DNA of 31,765 nt from Methanobacteriota archaeon (lineage in GTDB: Archaea > Methanobacteriota > Methanobacteria > Methanobacteriales > Methanobacteriaceae). Shown one piece after another: positions 15,616 to 23,673 of this stretch. The notes beneath the pieces were generated by a model. That model did no database searches and was not told the origin of the DNA. It saw nothing but the letters and a program-made list of their open reading frames with translations. A program made the translations under genes and the position numbers. Every line of letters begins with the position of its first letter. Position 1 is the stretch's first letter. Where the stretch lies: assembly GCA_023434825.1 (NCBI GenBank), contig JAEYSH010000116.1:1-31765 (forward strand). Reading direction: 5' to 3'.

Positions 15616-16476
15616 ATGGTTAAAAAAGAAGAATTTAACAAAAATATTGAAAACACTGTAAGAAAAACAGTTGAAAAATATAAGTTATTTGAGGAAAATG
15701 AAACGATAGCTGTAGCTCTTTCTGGTGGAAAAGATAGTATTTTAACTTTACACGTTTTAAAACAATTCAAAGATGAGTATAATCTAGATTTGGTAGCAAT
15801 AACTGTTGATGAAGGAATTTCAGGATATAGAAATGAAGGTGTCGATGCTGCGAGGAAAAATGCAGAAGAAACAGAGATTAAATTAATTGAGAAATCATTT
15901 TTTGAAGAGTTTAATTTTAAACTTGATGAGATCTACAGTAATTACAAGAGTGCATGTATACCTTGTGGAGTATTTAGGCGATATTTGTTAAACAAAACTG
16001 CATATGAAGTTGGGGCCAATAAAATTGCAACTGGTCACAATATGGACGATGAAATACAGTCCTTTATTATGAGCTTTGCACGTGCTGATTTTAGAAGATT
16101 TTCAAAATTTGGGCCAAAACTTGATTCAATCCATCCAAAGCTTATCCCACGGATTAAACCTCTCTGGCATGTGCCTGAAAAGGATGTTGGTATGTGGGCA
16201 GTTTTAAATGATGTTGAAGTTCATTTTGCCGAGTGTCCATATTCACATCTTTCTGCAAGGTCAAAAATGAAAGAATTTCTAAATAAAATGGAATCTAATA
16301 GAAAAGGGATCAAATCAAATATACTTGAATCCTTTGAAAAAACATTACAATTTGAAAAAAAATCTGCAAATTTATTTGAATGTGAAAAATGTGGCGAACC
16401 CTCATCTTTAAACATATGTAAAGCATGTGAGATGATTGAAGATATAAAAAGGAAGTTAGACCCTGATTTTATTTAA
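15616..16476 (+). CDS. TtuA/TtcA-like tRNA thiolase (TIGR00269-type), without N-terminal zinc finger
   Basis: A 286-residue PP-loop ATP pyrophosphatase of the tRNA 2-thiolation group. Visible: SGGKDS (36-41) for ATP; TVDEGISGYR; the first two cluster cysteines in ACIPCG (C114, C117) with a third in AECPYS (C207), the three-cysteine [4Fe-4S] pattern of TtuA and NcsA; ATGHNMDDEIQ; and a C-terminal zinc site (C256, C259, C268, C271). The N-terminal CxxC zinc finger usual for TtuA is absent: a TGA lies two codons before the ATG. It probably thiolates a uridine in tRNA (position 54 or 34). No ribosome site is evident, so the mRNA may be leaderless. Convergent with the M14-like gene downstream. Confidence 0.87.
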   Translation: MVKKEEFNKNIENTVRKTVEKYKLFEENETIAVALSGGKDSILTLHVLKQFKDEYNLDLVAITVDEGISGYRNEGVDAARKNAEETEIKLIEKSFFEEFNFKLDEIYSNYKSACIPCGVFRRYLLNKTAYEVGANKIATGHNMDDEIQSFIMSFARADFRRFSKFGPKLDSIHPKLIPRIKPLWHVPEKDVGMWAVLNDVEVHFAECPYSHLSARSKMKEFLNKMESNRKGIKSNILESFEKTLQFEKKSANLFECEKCGEPSSLNICKACEMIEDIKRKLDPDFI

Positions 16477-16505
16477 AATATTTAAAAAAAATAAAGAATA
16501 GATGT

Positions 16506-17162
16506 TTAATAGAGTATATTATCAATTACGTTGACAAATAAACGTGCATCTGATAGCTTTTTAGTCGGTGAATCAAATAGATTGGTTTCATAAATTACCG
16601 TAGGTATGCCTTGGTTAGCAATTGGTTGAGTAACTTTATTAACGCTTGTTGTACTTGGCGGTGTATAAATTCTAAGGAAAGTTATTCTATTGGTCATAAA
16701 TCGAGCGATTCCCAGCGTATAGTCATCTTTAGATATGGGGAATAAAAAGCGGGGGAATCTATAATTATTTATACCAAACCTGTTTTCATGAATATCAAAT
16801 ACAAATGTAGGGCTGGCTCTAATAACATCTGGAGTTACGAATTTTTGGGCCAATAATTGTCCGTTTATTCTACCTTGGGTATAATCTGTTGCACTTTTAT
16901 TTACATGAATTTTATATACAGTATATCTGTAATTAAGGCTACTTGATCTGTTTTTTATAACATTTGCAACGTCAAAGCCAAACTCTTTTTCTAATGGATG
17001 AACTCCGGTTATAACAGTTATTTTTGTATTTGAATCTGGATTTCCATAGGTGAATTTTTCTACATATCCATAGGATGTAGTTCCTATAACAGCAGCAAAA
17101 CCAGTATTTATGGTTAAACACATAACTAAAAGGCACAAAATAATTCCAATTAGTTTATTCAT
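16506..17162 (-). CDS. Secreted M14/AstE-like mini-metallopeptidase, copy A
   Basis: A 218-residue secreted protein: signal peptide at residues 1-23 (MNKLIGIILCLLVMCLTINT, then GFA-A), then a compact domain with metallocarboxypeptidase-like residues. H55 and E58 in ITGVHPLEKEF form the HxxE zinc pair, H125 in FDIHENR fits the third ligand, and E192 in VIYETNLFD fits the catalytic glutamate of the M14/AstE-AspA fold; R98 and N100 in GRINGQLLAQ could bind the substrate carboxylate. It may trim pseudomurein peptides or scavenge amino acids outside the cell; that is inference. GGAGGT 9 bases before ATG fixes the start. A paralogue with identical motif positions lies 317 bases upstream on the same strand. 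Confidence 0.75.
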   Translation of the reverse strand: MNKLIGIILCLLVMCLTINTGFAAVIGTTSYGYVEKFTYGNPDSNTKITVITGVHPLEKEFGFDVANVIKNRSSSLNYRYTVYKIHVNKSATDYTQGRINGQLLAQKFVTPDVIRASPTFVFDIHENRFGINNYRFPRFLFPISKDDYTLGIARFMTNRITFLRIYTPPSTTSVNKVTQPIANQGIPTVIYETNLFDSPTKKLSDARLFVNVIDNILY

Positions 17163-17478
17163 ATTTTTTTTACCTCCATTTTTATTTTAAGATTTCAAAA
17201 GTGTAAACAGAGATAAAAATCCATTGAATTTGAAAACTAAAGGAATATAAAATTTAATGGATATATAGTAATAATAATTATTAAATTAATAATATATTAT
17301 ATATGTTCTATTAATTAAAAATTTTGCTAATAATTTATTAAGTGAAATTCATTATAAAAAGCAATAAGCCCAAAAATTTGCCAGAATATCAAAAAATAGT
17401 TTGCAATTATGAATTGAATTTGCTTTGGTGAAAAATAGGCCTTAAATGAATAAATAATTAAAAATAGGGATTAATTCC
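17163..17478 (-). promoter_or_regulatory. Intergenic region between the two M14-like paralogues
   Basis: 316 AT-rich bases between tandem genes on the minus strand. It holds the ribosome site GGAGGT (17172-17177) and probably an independent promoter for copy A in the AT-only stretch around 17270-17310. I see no ORF, RNA gene or copy of the pseudomurein-gene repeat here. Confidence 0.4.
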
Positions 17479-18135
17479 CTAAAATAATATGTTATCAATT
17501 ACATTTACAAATGTATTTGCATCAGTTGCTTTTCTGGTTGCAGAATCATACATATAAGTTTCGTAAATTACTGAGGGTATCCTTGCATTTGCTATTGGCT
17601 GAGTTACATATTGTGTACTGGTTGGATTTGGTGGAGAATAAATTTTTAAAAAAGGCATTCTGTAAGTTATAAATTTAGCAATACCTAGCGTATATTGGTC
17701 TTTTGAAATTGGATATAAGAATCTTGGATATGCATATCCGCTTTGAGTATACCTGTTTTCGTGTATATCAAATACAAAATCTCTTTTGTAATTTACAACG
17801 TCAGGAACGACAAATTTTTGGGCTAATAATTGTCCATTCATCCGTCCTTTAGTGTAATCGGATGCATATTGAGTTACATGGACTTTGTAAAGAGTATACT
17901 TTTTATGTGCTGTGCTGGACTTTTTTGTGACAGCATTAGACATTGCTGTATGAAATCCGGATTCTAATGGATGAACACCTGTAATTATGGCAATATTGTC
18001 ATTTGAACTTTGATTTCCATAGGTAAATTTTTCTACATATCCGTAAGAAGTTCCTCCAAGATAAGTGGCTGAAGTAGAGTTTATTACTGAAAACATCATT
18101 AAAAAGCACACTGCAATTCCTATAATTCTTCTCAT
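17479..18135 (-). CDS. Secreted M14/AstE-like mini-metallopeptidase, copy B
   Basis: A 218-residue paralogue of copy A, equal in length and colinear throughout. Signal peptide at residues 1-23 (MRRIIGIAVCFLMMFSVINS, then TSA). The zinc and catalytic residues sit at the same positions: H55 and E58 (ITGVHPLESGF), H125 (FDIHENRYT), E192 (VIYETYMYD), with R98 and N100 in GRMNGQLLAQKFV. Conservation is strongest around these residues and in YPISKDQYTLGIAKF and TQPIAN, while the surface is diverged, which suggests two functioning enzymes rather than a recent duplicate. GGAGGA about 7 bases before the ATG gives the start. The substrate is unknown. Confidence 0.75.
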   Translation of the reverse strand: MRRIIGIAVCFLMMFSVINSTSATYLGGTSYGYVEKFTYGNQSSNDNIAIITGVHPLESGFHTAMSNAVTKKSSTAHKKYTLYKVHVTQYASDYTKGRMNGQLLAQKFVVPDVVNYKRDFVFDIHENRYTQSGYAYPRFLYPISKDQYTLGIAKFITYRMPFLKIYSPPNPTSTQYVTQPIANARIPSVIYETYMYDSATRKATDANTFVNVIDNILF

Positions 18136-18473
18136 TATTCCTCCTCCTTTTTATATTTTATTCCATTTATTCAGATTTATTTTTGTTTAAAACATATTAA
18201 ACTGAATAATGAATTCAAATAGTCCTGAAATGAGGTTTAAAAAAAAATAAACAATAAATTGAAAATCATTTTGTGATATTATGTTTTTCATATTAGCCAA
18301 TCTTTTTGGAAAAAAATTATGGAAATCTATTTATACGATATTTTTAAGCCGAAAACATCTGATTAATGCTTAAAATAATCGCTAAATTCATTTTAATAAG
18401 TTTAAAACTTAATTATATTGTTATTTATTCAAATTTTATTTAAAAATAAGGAAATTAGAGTATTATGTGCATT
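18136..18473 (-). promoter_or_regulatory. Intergenic region upstream of M14-like copy B
   Basis: 338 AT-rich bases between the end of the GTPBP1-like gene and the start of copy B. It holds the copy B ribosome site and presumably its promoter. A 30-codon frame on the plus strand (18281-18373, preceded by GTGAT) is the only reading frame with a ribosome-like site, and I do not regard it as a supported gene. Nothing else recognisable. Confidence 0.35.
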
Positions 18474-20063
18474 TTATTCAATAATCTTGGTGACTGTACC
18501 TATTCCTTTACTTCTGCCTTCTCTAAATATAATTTTTTGGCCTTCCTTAATGCAATAAGGTCTGTATTTAAACCTCATTTTAACTTTGCCGTTATCCCCG
18601 GCAGACATGTACTCATGATCTAATGGTTCAAAGGAAGTTGTTTCAGCTATTGTTTCAATGTGGGTTATGCACTCATAACCTTCTTTAATGGTAGTTGGAT
18701 GAACTAGTATGGCTACTTCAGATTCAAATTCTCTGACAGCATTCATATCATAATCTGGCGAACAGATTATCATTCCTCTTTTTATATTATCCATTTCAAC
18801 ACCAGTTATGGAAATTCCAACAACTTCACCCGCTTCTGCATGATTCTTTTTAAAATGATGCATCTCTATAGTCTTAACTCCGACTTCAGTAAATCTTCCG
18901 GAACCATCAGGACCTAAAAGTAATTTATCTCCTTTATTTACTTTTCCTTGCCTTATAGTACCACTAACAACTGTTCCAACACCAACAACAGAGTATACTT
19001 TGTCAATATACATCATGAATGGATTTTCTTTATTTTTATCCTCATCAGTAACGGGTAAATTTAAGAATAAATCATCCAGTAATTCCAGACCTTCCCCAGT
19101 TAAAGATGAAACATTTAATACCGGAACTAAATGTTGATTCATATTTTTTGCAACAAATTCAGCATTTTCATTAGTTTTTACCGTGTAAGGAATTCTACCA
19201 ACCAGTTTTAGGAGCTCAAAAACTTTATTTTTCACTTCTTTGATTTTTTCATCATCAACAAGGTCTGTCTTGGTAATTACTAATATAACTGGTATTTCCA
19301 TGGCCATAATGATCCCAAGATGTTCTTTGGTAATATGGGTTGGTCCTTCAGTGGCATCAACTGTAACTAGACCGTAATTAAGTTTTTGGCCTACAATTCC
19401 TCGAATTGTGGTTCTAAGCCACGGTTCATGGCCTACAGTATCTACAAAAGATATAACTTTATCACATTCTTCAACCAGTTTTGCTTTTTGATTTTTATTT
19501 AAAGGATTTTTAACACGCACTGGTTTACCTTTACAGAATCCATATATTGCAAAAGAGAGATCCGCCGAAAGTCCGCGTTCTATTTCATGTTTTTGCAGAT
19601 CTAAAAATATTCGAGTTCTGCCAGTACCGTTATCAAGATTTCCAGTGGTTAATGTACCTACAAGAGTGCTTTTTCCATGATCAACATGTCCTGCAACTCC
19701 AACAAGCATATGATCCTTTTTATCATAATTTCTTTTTCCAATGAGTACTTTGGCAATCTGCCCATTGGAAGCGGGATATTTTTCAATATTTAAAATGAAT
19801 GAATTAATTTCTCCTGCAATATTTTCTAAAACAAAAAGTGATTCTTCAAATTCATCGTCTTTAAGGCCTAATAAATCACCATTATCTGCAACGCCAATAA
19901 AATAAATAGCTTCTCCATTTCCCTTCTCCATACGATATTTCATTTGGGATGCAAGGCGCTGTTTTCTATCTTTTTGGAGATGATATGATTTATTTAAGCT
20001 TTCTTTAAATTCAATATTTTTCCTTTCACCTTTTTTAGTGAAATCATAGATGCTGCTTGTCAT
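18474..20063 (-). CDS. GTPBP1/EF-1alpha-related translational GTPase
   Basis: A 529-residue translation-factor GTPase of the archaeal GTPBP1-like group. G motifs: GHVDHGKST (125-133), DTVGH (208-212), TKTD (264-267) and a G5-like SS(L)TG near 322; the switch region RTRIFLDLQKHEIERGLSADLSFAIYG is typical of GTPBP1. Beta-barrel domains II and III follow, with VYSVVGVGTVVSGT and a final RFKYRPYCIKEGQKIIFREG segment. The N-terminal 110 residues (GERKNIEFKESL, then EAIYFIGVADNGDLLGL) resemble the AlbA_2/Schlafen-type fold. Eukaryotic GTPBP1/2 act on stalled ribosomes; the archaeal role is not known to me. It is last in a same-strand run, 56 bases after the DUF1922 gene. Confidence 0.9.
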   Translation of the reverse strand: MTSSIYDFTKKGERKNIEFKESLNKSYHLQKDRKQRLASQMKYRMEKGNGEAIYFIGVADNGDLLGLKDDEFEESLFVLENIAGEINSFILNIEKYPASNGQIAKVLIGKRNYDKKDHMLVGVAGHVDHGKSTLVGTLTTGNLDNGTGRTRIFLDLQKHEIERGLSADLSFAIYGFCKGKPVRVKNPLNKNQKAKLVEECDKVISFVDTVGHEPWLRTTIRGIVGQKLNYGLVTVDATEGPTHITKEHLGIIMAMEIPVILVITKTDLVDDEKIKEVKNKVFELLKLVGRIPYTVKTNENAEFVAKNMNQHLVPVLNVSSLTGEGLELLDDLFLNLPVTDEDKNKENPFMMYIDKVYSVVGVGTVVSGTIRQGKVNKGDKLLLGPDGSGRFTEVGVKTIEMHHFKKNHAEAGEVVGISITGVEMDNIKRGMIICSPDYDMNAVREFESEVAILVHPTTIKEGYECITHIETIAETTSFEPLDHEYMSAGDNGKVKMRFKYRPYCIKEGQKIIFREGRSKGIGTVTKIIE

Positions 20064-20119
20064 GAATTAAACAGTCCTTATAAGTCGTTTTTCAGTAACT
20101 TATTATTAGATATTTAATT

Positions 20120-20332
20120 TCAGATTTTATCTGCAGTTGTAAAATATGCTCCGCCGTATTTTTCTTCCTGAAGTTCCTGGACTTTTTTTGAAGCTAACCC
20201 TACATCTTCAGTTTTTGCAATAATTTTACGACTTTTTACCTTAAAAGTTTTGCCGCAGACGCATTTTTTTTGTTTAACTCCTTCTTTGGAGTACATTGCA
20301 CGTCCGCAATCGCATCTAAATATGATATACAT
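20120..20332 (-). CDS. DUF1922 zinc-ribbon protein (MTH1184 homologue)
   Basis: A 70-residue protein of the methanogen family DUF1922, for which MTH1184 is the structural example. An N-terminal zinc ribbon is clear: FRCDCGRAMY (C7, C9) and KKCVCGKTF (C24, C26), arranged as two CxCG knuckles, then a helix SKKVQELQEEKYGGAYF. The function is unknown; a nucleic-acid or protein-binding role is typical for such ribbons. GTGAT 3 bases before the ATG supports the start. It sits between the TraB-family gene and the GTPBP1-like gene on the same strand, with short spacers, so co-transcription is likely. Confidence 0.88.
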   Translation of the reverse strand: MYIIFRCDCGRAMYSKEGVKQKKCVCGKTFKVKSRKIIAKTEDVGLASKKVQELQEEKYGGAYFTTADKI

Positions 20333-20457
20333 GAAATCACTTCGAATTTGCTAAAAGTGTTTTGAATTAATCATTTAATTTTATTAAATTTGTATCATTT
20401 AATTAATTTAAATTTTTCAATATATATTAAAATAAGTGTTATTGGAGTTAAGAAAGT

Positions 20458-21618
20458 TTATCCTCCAAAAATTTTGCTAATTAGGGGATAGAAAACATTA
20501 GGTATTGTAAGAAAAGTTGCTATTGTAGCTCCAATATTAGTTCCTACAACAACCAGAAGCACTCTAAAAAGGTTATTTTCCCAAAAATCCCTTAGGCTTT
20601 CGCATTCTTTAAACCCTGCTAAATCATCCATTCCTACTTTCCTTGTTTTAGCTTCAACCAATCCTGAAAACCATCCAGCAGCAAGTAAAGGATGTAAAAC
20701 TGTTAGGGGTGCAACAATGAATGCAGTTATTGCAGAATAGATTTTTGAACCGGACAAAATACATCCAGCAAATGCGAGACCGCTTGTTAAAAGAATATAT
20801 TGAACAATACTGGTCTGTATATTTATCCCATTAAAAAAAGCCAGTACAAATATAGCAATAAAAACAACAGGAATTAGAAATAAGATTATTTTTCCAGCGG
20901 AAATTTTTGATTTTTGGACATTTAATAGTTCTTCATATGATGGTAGATTAGATGGGATATCTATGTATCTTTTAATCCCATCCTGGTGCCCTGCACCTAC
21001 TACTGCCACTACATTTTCTTCATTAATGCCCATAAGCATTTTTGCCATATAAGCATCTCTTTCATTTACAAGGACGTCATATGCTTTTGGTGACATATCC
21101 TTGAAGTATCCCATAACTTCTTGTAATGCATCTCCTTCAGTTATACTATCAATATCTTCTAAATCATCGTCTTTAGCGAAAAATGAAGCTATAATTCCGT
21201 ATAGGAATTTCATTTTCTCAATAATGCTCATTTTTTTAATAGCTCTATTTAACGTAATGGAAATATCTCTATCAATTAATGCAACTTTTGCTCCTATTTC
21301 ATTTGCAGCTTCAATAGCAGCAAGCATTTCTGATCCTGGCTTTACTCCAACATCATCTCCTATTTTACGTTGCATATATGAAAGAAATCCGCTCACTAAA
21401 AATAGGGTTAAATTATTTCCTTTGATTAATTCTTTAATTTGGAATTCCTTTTTTTCTTCAATTCCCTGCTTTTCATTCATCAGGTTATTATAACGGTTTA
21501 TATCTAATTCAACAGCAACTACGTCTGGTTTTTTCTCTAAAATAGTATTTCTTACTTTTTCTATACTTTTTTCTGAAACGTGTGCTGTTCCGATTATTTC
21601 CAGTGATTGTGAATCCAT
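20458..21618 (-). CDS. TraB/PrgY family membrane protein
   Basis: A protein of 386 residues in the TraB/PrgY/gumN superfamily. Motif GTAHVS at residues 10-15, followed by VVAVELDINRYNNL; a GAGHQDGI motif near residue 213; and LIDRDISITLNRA in the middle are the conserved polar residues proposed to form a metalloprotease-like active site. The C-terminal third has about four membrane helices (ILFLIPVVFIAIFVLAFF and following), the arrangement of archaeal members. The Enterococcus relatives modulate peptide pheromones; the archaeal role is unknown. I start at ATG 21618, with GTGAG 8 bases upstream; GTG at 21630 would add four residues. Downstream of comB on the same strand. Confidence 0.88.
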   Translation of the reverse strand: MDSQSLEIIGTAHVSEKSIEKVRNTILEKKPDVVAVELDINRYNNLMNEKQGIEEKKEFQIKELIKGNNLTLFLVSGFLSYMQRKIGDDVGVKPGSEMLAAIEAANEIGAKVALIDRDISITLNRAIKKMSIIEKMKFLYGIIASFFAKDDDLEDIDSITEGDALQEVMGYFKDMSPKAYDVLVNERDAYMAKMLMGINEENVVAVVGAGHQDGIKRYIDIPSNLPSYEELLNVQKSKISAGKIILFLIPVVFIAIFVLAFFNGINIQTSIVQYILLTSGLAFAGCILSGSKIYSAITAFIVAPLTVLHPLLAAGWFSGLVEAKTRKVGMDDLAGFKECESLRDFWENNLFRVLLVVVGTNIGATIATFLTIPNVFYPLISKIFGG

Positions 21619-21726
21619 GATAAATCTCACGCTAACATTTTTTTTATTTTGAATATTCAGTATTTGGCAATTAACTGTCCTGAAATTATTGTAATATTTA
21701 GAATTTTACTATTTTCACTCTATAGA

Positions 21727-22392
21727 TCATGAGCGATTTATAATACTGTCTTTGTAAATTGGGACTACATTATATATATCTTTCTTAATACTAAAATTTA
21801 TATCTTTATTATATCCCAGCTTTTTAAGTCCCAAAGCAGAATAAGAATTTACAATTGCTTTATTAACCAGTTCTTCATCTCTTGAAGCCATATATGCTGC
21901 AAGGGCCATTTCATCAAGTTCATAATCTTTAAGGTTAGATATAATTTCTCCCGCGCCTAAAAAATCCTCGATTGCAAATCTCCCTCTTACTCCGGCCATT
22001 ACTATTTCTATATGGTCATCTGCAATTTCAGAAGCTTTATTTGCTACTGCTTTTGCATTTACAAAAGATCCAATAAGTGCTTTGGCTTTCATATCTTCAA
22101 GAATCCTTGTACCATTACTAGTAGTAAGCACAAGGTAATCTCCATTGAAGTTTTTTATTTCAACCGGCGAATTTCCAGTATCAAATCCTTCAATTTTAGC
22201 GCCTCTTCTTTCACCAGCGAGGGTTGCATCATATTTTTTTGCAAGCTCAATGGCTTTATCTTTATCTTTTACCGCTATTACTTGATTAAAATTATCCAGA
22301 GCAACAGTAATAGTAGTACTTGCTCTTAAAACGTCAACCATTATGGCAACATCTCTAGAAAGAGATTTTTCAAAACTCAAAGTAACCTGCAT
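21727..22392 (-). CDS. comB: 2-phosphosulfolactate phosphatase (coenzyme M biosynthesis)
   Basis: A 221-residue ComB, which hydrolyses 2-phosphosulfolactate to sulfolactate, the second step of the ComA-ComB-ComC route to coenzyme M. Motifs: MVDVLRASTTI (18-28), AGERRGAKIEGFDTGNSP (59-76) and TTSNGT (90-95), then IEIVMAGVRGRFAIEDFLGAG, all hallmarks of this Mg-dependent, acid-type phosphatase family. Length is normal. Coenzyme M is the methyl carrier reduced by MCR, whose beta subunit gene lies at the right end of this window. It follows the TRAM gene after about 50 bases and precedes the TraB gene on the same strand. Confidence 0.95.
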   Translation of the reverse strand: MQVTLSFEKSLSRDVAIMVDVLRASTTITVALDNFNQVIAVKDKDKAIELAKKYDATLAGERRGAKIEGFDTGNSPVEIKNFNGDYLVLTTSNGTRILEDMKAKALIGSFVNAKAVANKASEIADDHIEIVMAGVRGRFAIEDFLGAGEIISNLKDYELDEMALAAYMASRDEELVNKAIVNSYSALGLKKLGYNKDINFSIKKDIYNVVPIYKDSIINRS

Positions 22393-22442
22393 TAAAATGC
22401 ACCAAAAATAAGTAATTTAATTAAAAATAAATTCTTGATTTA

Positions 22443-22661
22443 CTAAACTTTTTCAGCAAAACCAAAACGCCTTCTAACAGAAACAATTTTGACTCTAACC
22501 TCATCTCCAGCTTTTGTATCTGGTACAAATACCACAAAACCTTCTATACGGGTAATTCCATCTCCTTCTTTACCCACATCTTCTATTTTAACATCATATT
22601 CTTCCCCTTCTTCAATTGGGGCAGTTTTTGGACCTTGATCTGTTCCGAACAATTCATTCAC
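22443..22661 (-). CDS. TRAM-domain protein (RNA-binding)
   Basis: A 72-residue protein consisting of one TRAM domain (residues about 15-72: YDVKIEDVGKEGDGITRIEGF, VVFVPDTKAGDEVRVKIVSV, FGFAEKV), a small OB-like beta barrel that binds RNA. Stand-alone TRAM proteins are abundant in methanogens and act as RNA chaperones, some cold-induced. The N-terminal 14 residues are an unstructured, variable tail. Start supported by GGATGTGA directly upstream of the ATG. First gene of the leftward run TRAM-comB-TraB-DUF1922-GTPBP1; its promoter must lie in the roughly 195 AT-rich bases before the divergent gene at 22856. Confidence 0.92.
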   Translation of the reverse strand: MNELFGTDQGPKTAPIEEGEEYDVKIEDVGKEGDGITRIEGFVVFVPDTKAGDEVRVKIVSVRRRFGFAEKV

Positions 22662-22855
22662 ATCCTTCGACCAAAATATAAATAGTCTTGTATAAATTTA
22701 TTGCAGATTAATTATATAAACGTTTGTATTAAAGAAAATTAAATATATTATTTTGTAGATTAGTTAATTCAAGGAATATAAAAATATTATTCATCTTTTT
22801 TGGGGCTTTAAATATTTCGGGAATTTAAAAAAATTTATAATCAGGGGAATAATCA

Positions 22856-23122
22856 ATGAAAAACGATGATAAACAATTAAAATGTATATTAGATGAGTAT
22901 AAATTGAGTATTGGTGGCTCTTTTTTCAGTAATAAACTGCAAGGAGAACATGATGAGGAATTAGAGATTCTGGCTATTAAAAATGCAGTAGAAAATCATC
23001 TTTTTGATACACATCAACTTTTATCAATTTATGATGAATTATCAGACTTAAATAAAAGAGAATTCTTTAGAAAGGTTATTGTAGCATTTATTGAATATAA
23101 ATTCAATGAAAATAAGGAATAG
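22856..23122 (+). CDS. Small hydrophilic protein of unknown function
   Basis: An 88-residue, mostly helical and charged protein that I do not recognise. It has no membrane segment, one cysteine (C10 in QLKCILDEYKL), and helical blocks DEELEILAIKNAVENHLFD and LLSIYDELSDLNKREFF. The ATG is preceded by AGGGGAATAATCA, a moderate ribosome site (AGGGGA, 7 bases before). Composition and codon use match the neighbours. Divergent from the TRAM gene and convergent with the PRC-barrel gene, so it stands alone as a transcript. A real but lineage-restricted gene seems likely. Confidence 0.6.
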   Translation: MKNDDKQLKCILDEYKLSIGGSFFSNKLQGEHDEELEILAIKNAVENHLFDTHQLLSIYDELSDLNKREFFRKVIVAFIEYKFNENKE

Positions 23123-23187
23123 ATATATTATAATTTTATAAAATGAATTAAAAAGAAAAAATTTAGTTTATTGTATCATTATTTTAA

Positions 23188-23454
23188 TTATTCTCCACCA
23201 GTAATAACATCTAAATCATGTTGGCTGAGTTTCCCTGTTCTTTTTAGCAGGACTTTATCTCCAATTCTATCGATCATCTCGCATGGAATGGTTTTTTTAT
23301 CACCTAAACCTATTTTTGCAGAAAGTCCGCCTTCTCTAAGTACAATACCTTCTATCCTACGGCTTCCAAAGTCTAAATCAATGTCTTTAACTTCTCCAAT
23401 TTTATTTCCATCACTGTCTATTACTTCTTTACCTTTAATCTCATCCATATTCAT
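23188..23454 (-). CDS. PRC-barrel domain protein
   Basis: An 88-residue single-domain PRC-barrel protein: the start MDEIKGKEVIDSDGNKIGEV followed by KDIDLDFGSRRIEGIVL is the classic beta-strand pattern, and the C-terminal KVLLKRTGKLS completes the barrel. PRC-barrel proteins occur in RNA processing (RimM) and photosynthetic reaction centres, and archaeal stand-alone forms include CdpB-type cell-division proteins that link FtsZ/SepF complexes in haloarchaea; methanogen members are little studied, so a division role is only a possibility. GGTGA 7 bases before ATG fixes the start. It is divergent from the gene at 23674. Confidence 0.87.
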   Translation of the reverse strand: MNMDEIKGKEVIDSDGNKIGEVKDIDLDFGSRRIEGIVLREGGLSAKIGLGDKKTIPCEMIDRIGDKVLLKRTGKLSQHDLDVITGGE

Positions 23455-23673
23455 ATTAAATCACCTTCTTATAATTAAAAATCTTTATATTGCTACTTTC
23501 ACGGATTTATTTTTAATTTCCATAGCTGTTTATAAATTGAAATAATCTTATAGTAATATTAATTATGTTATTAGTAATATATTAAAAATTCGGCGTGCAT
23601 TATAATACTACAAAAAAGAGGTTTATATTAACTAAAGCATCAAGTTTAAATATTTTAAAACTAAGGGTAGACC

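Noticed and set aside
18281..18373. 30-codon plus-strand frame in the intergenic region upstream of M14-like copy B, preceded by GTGAT
   Set aside because: Ribosome-like site is short, the product has no recognisable feature and it lies in an AT-rich promoter region; too weak to call without conservation data.
21101..21493. 130-codon plus-strand frame inside the TraB-family gene
   Set aside because: Opposite a clearly conserved protein; no ribosome site; composition typical of an antisense shadow.
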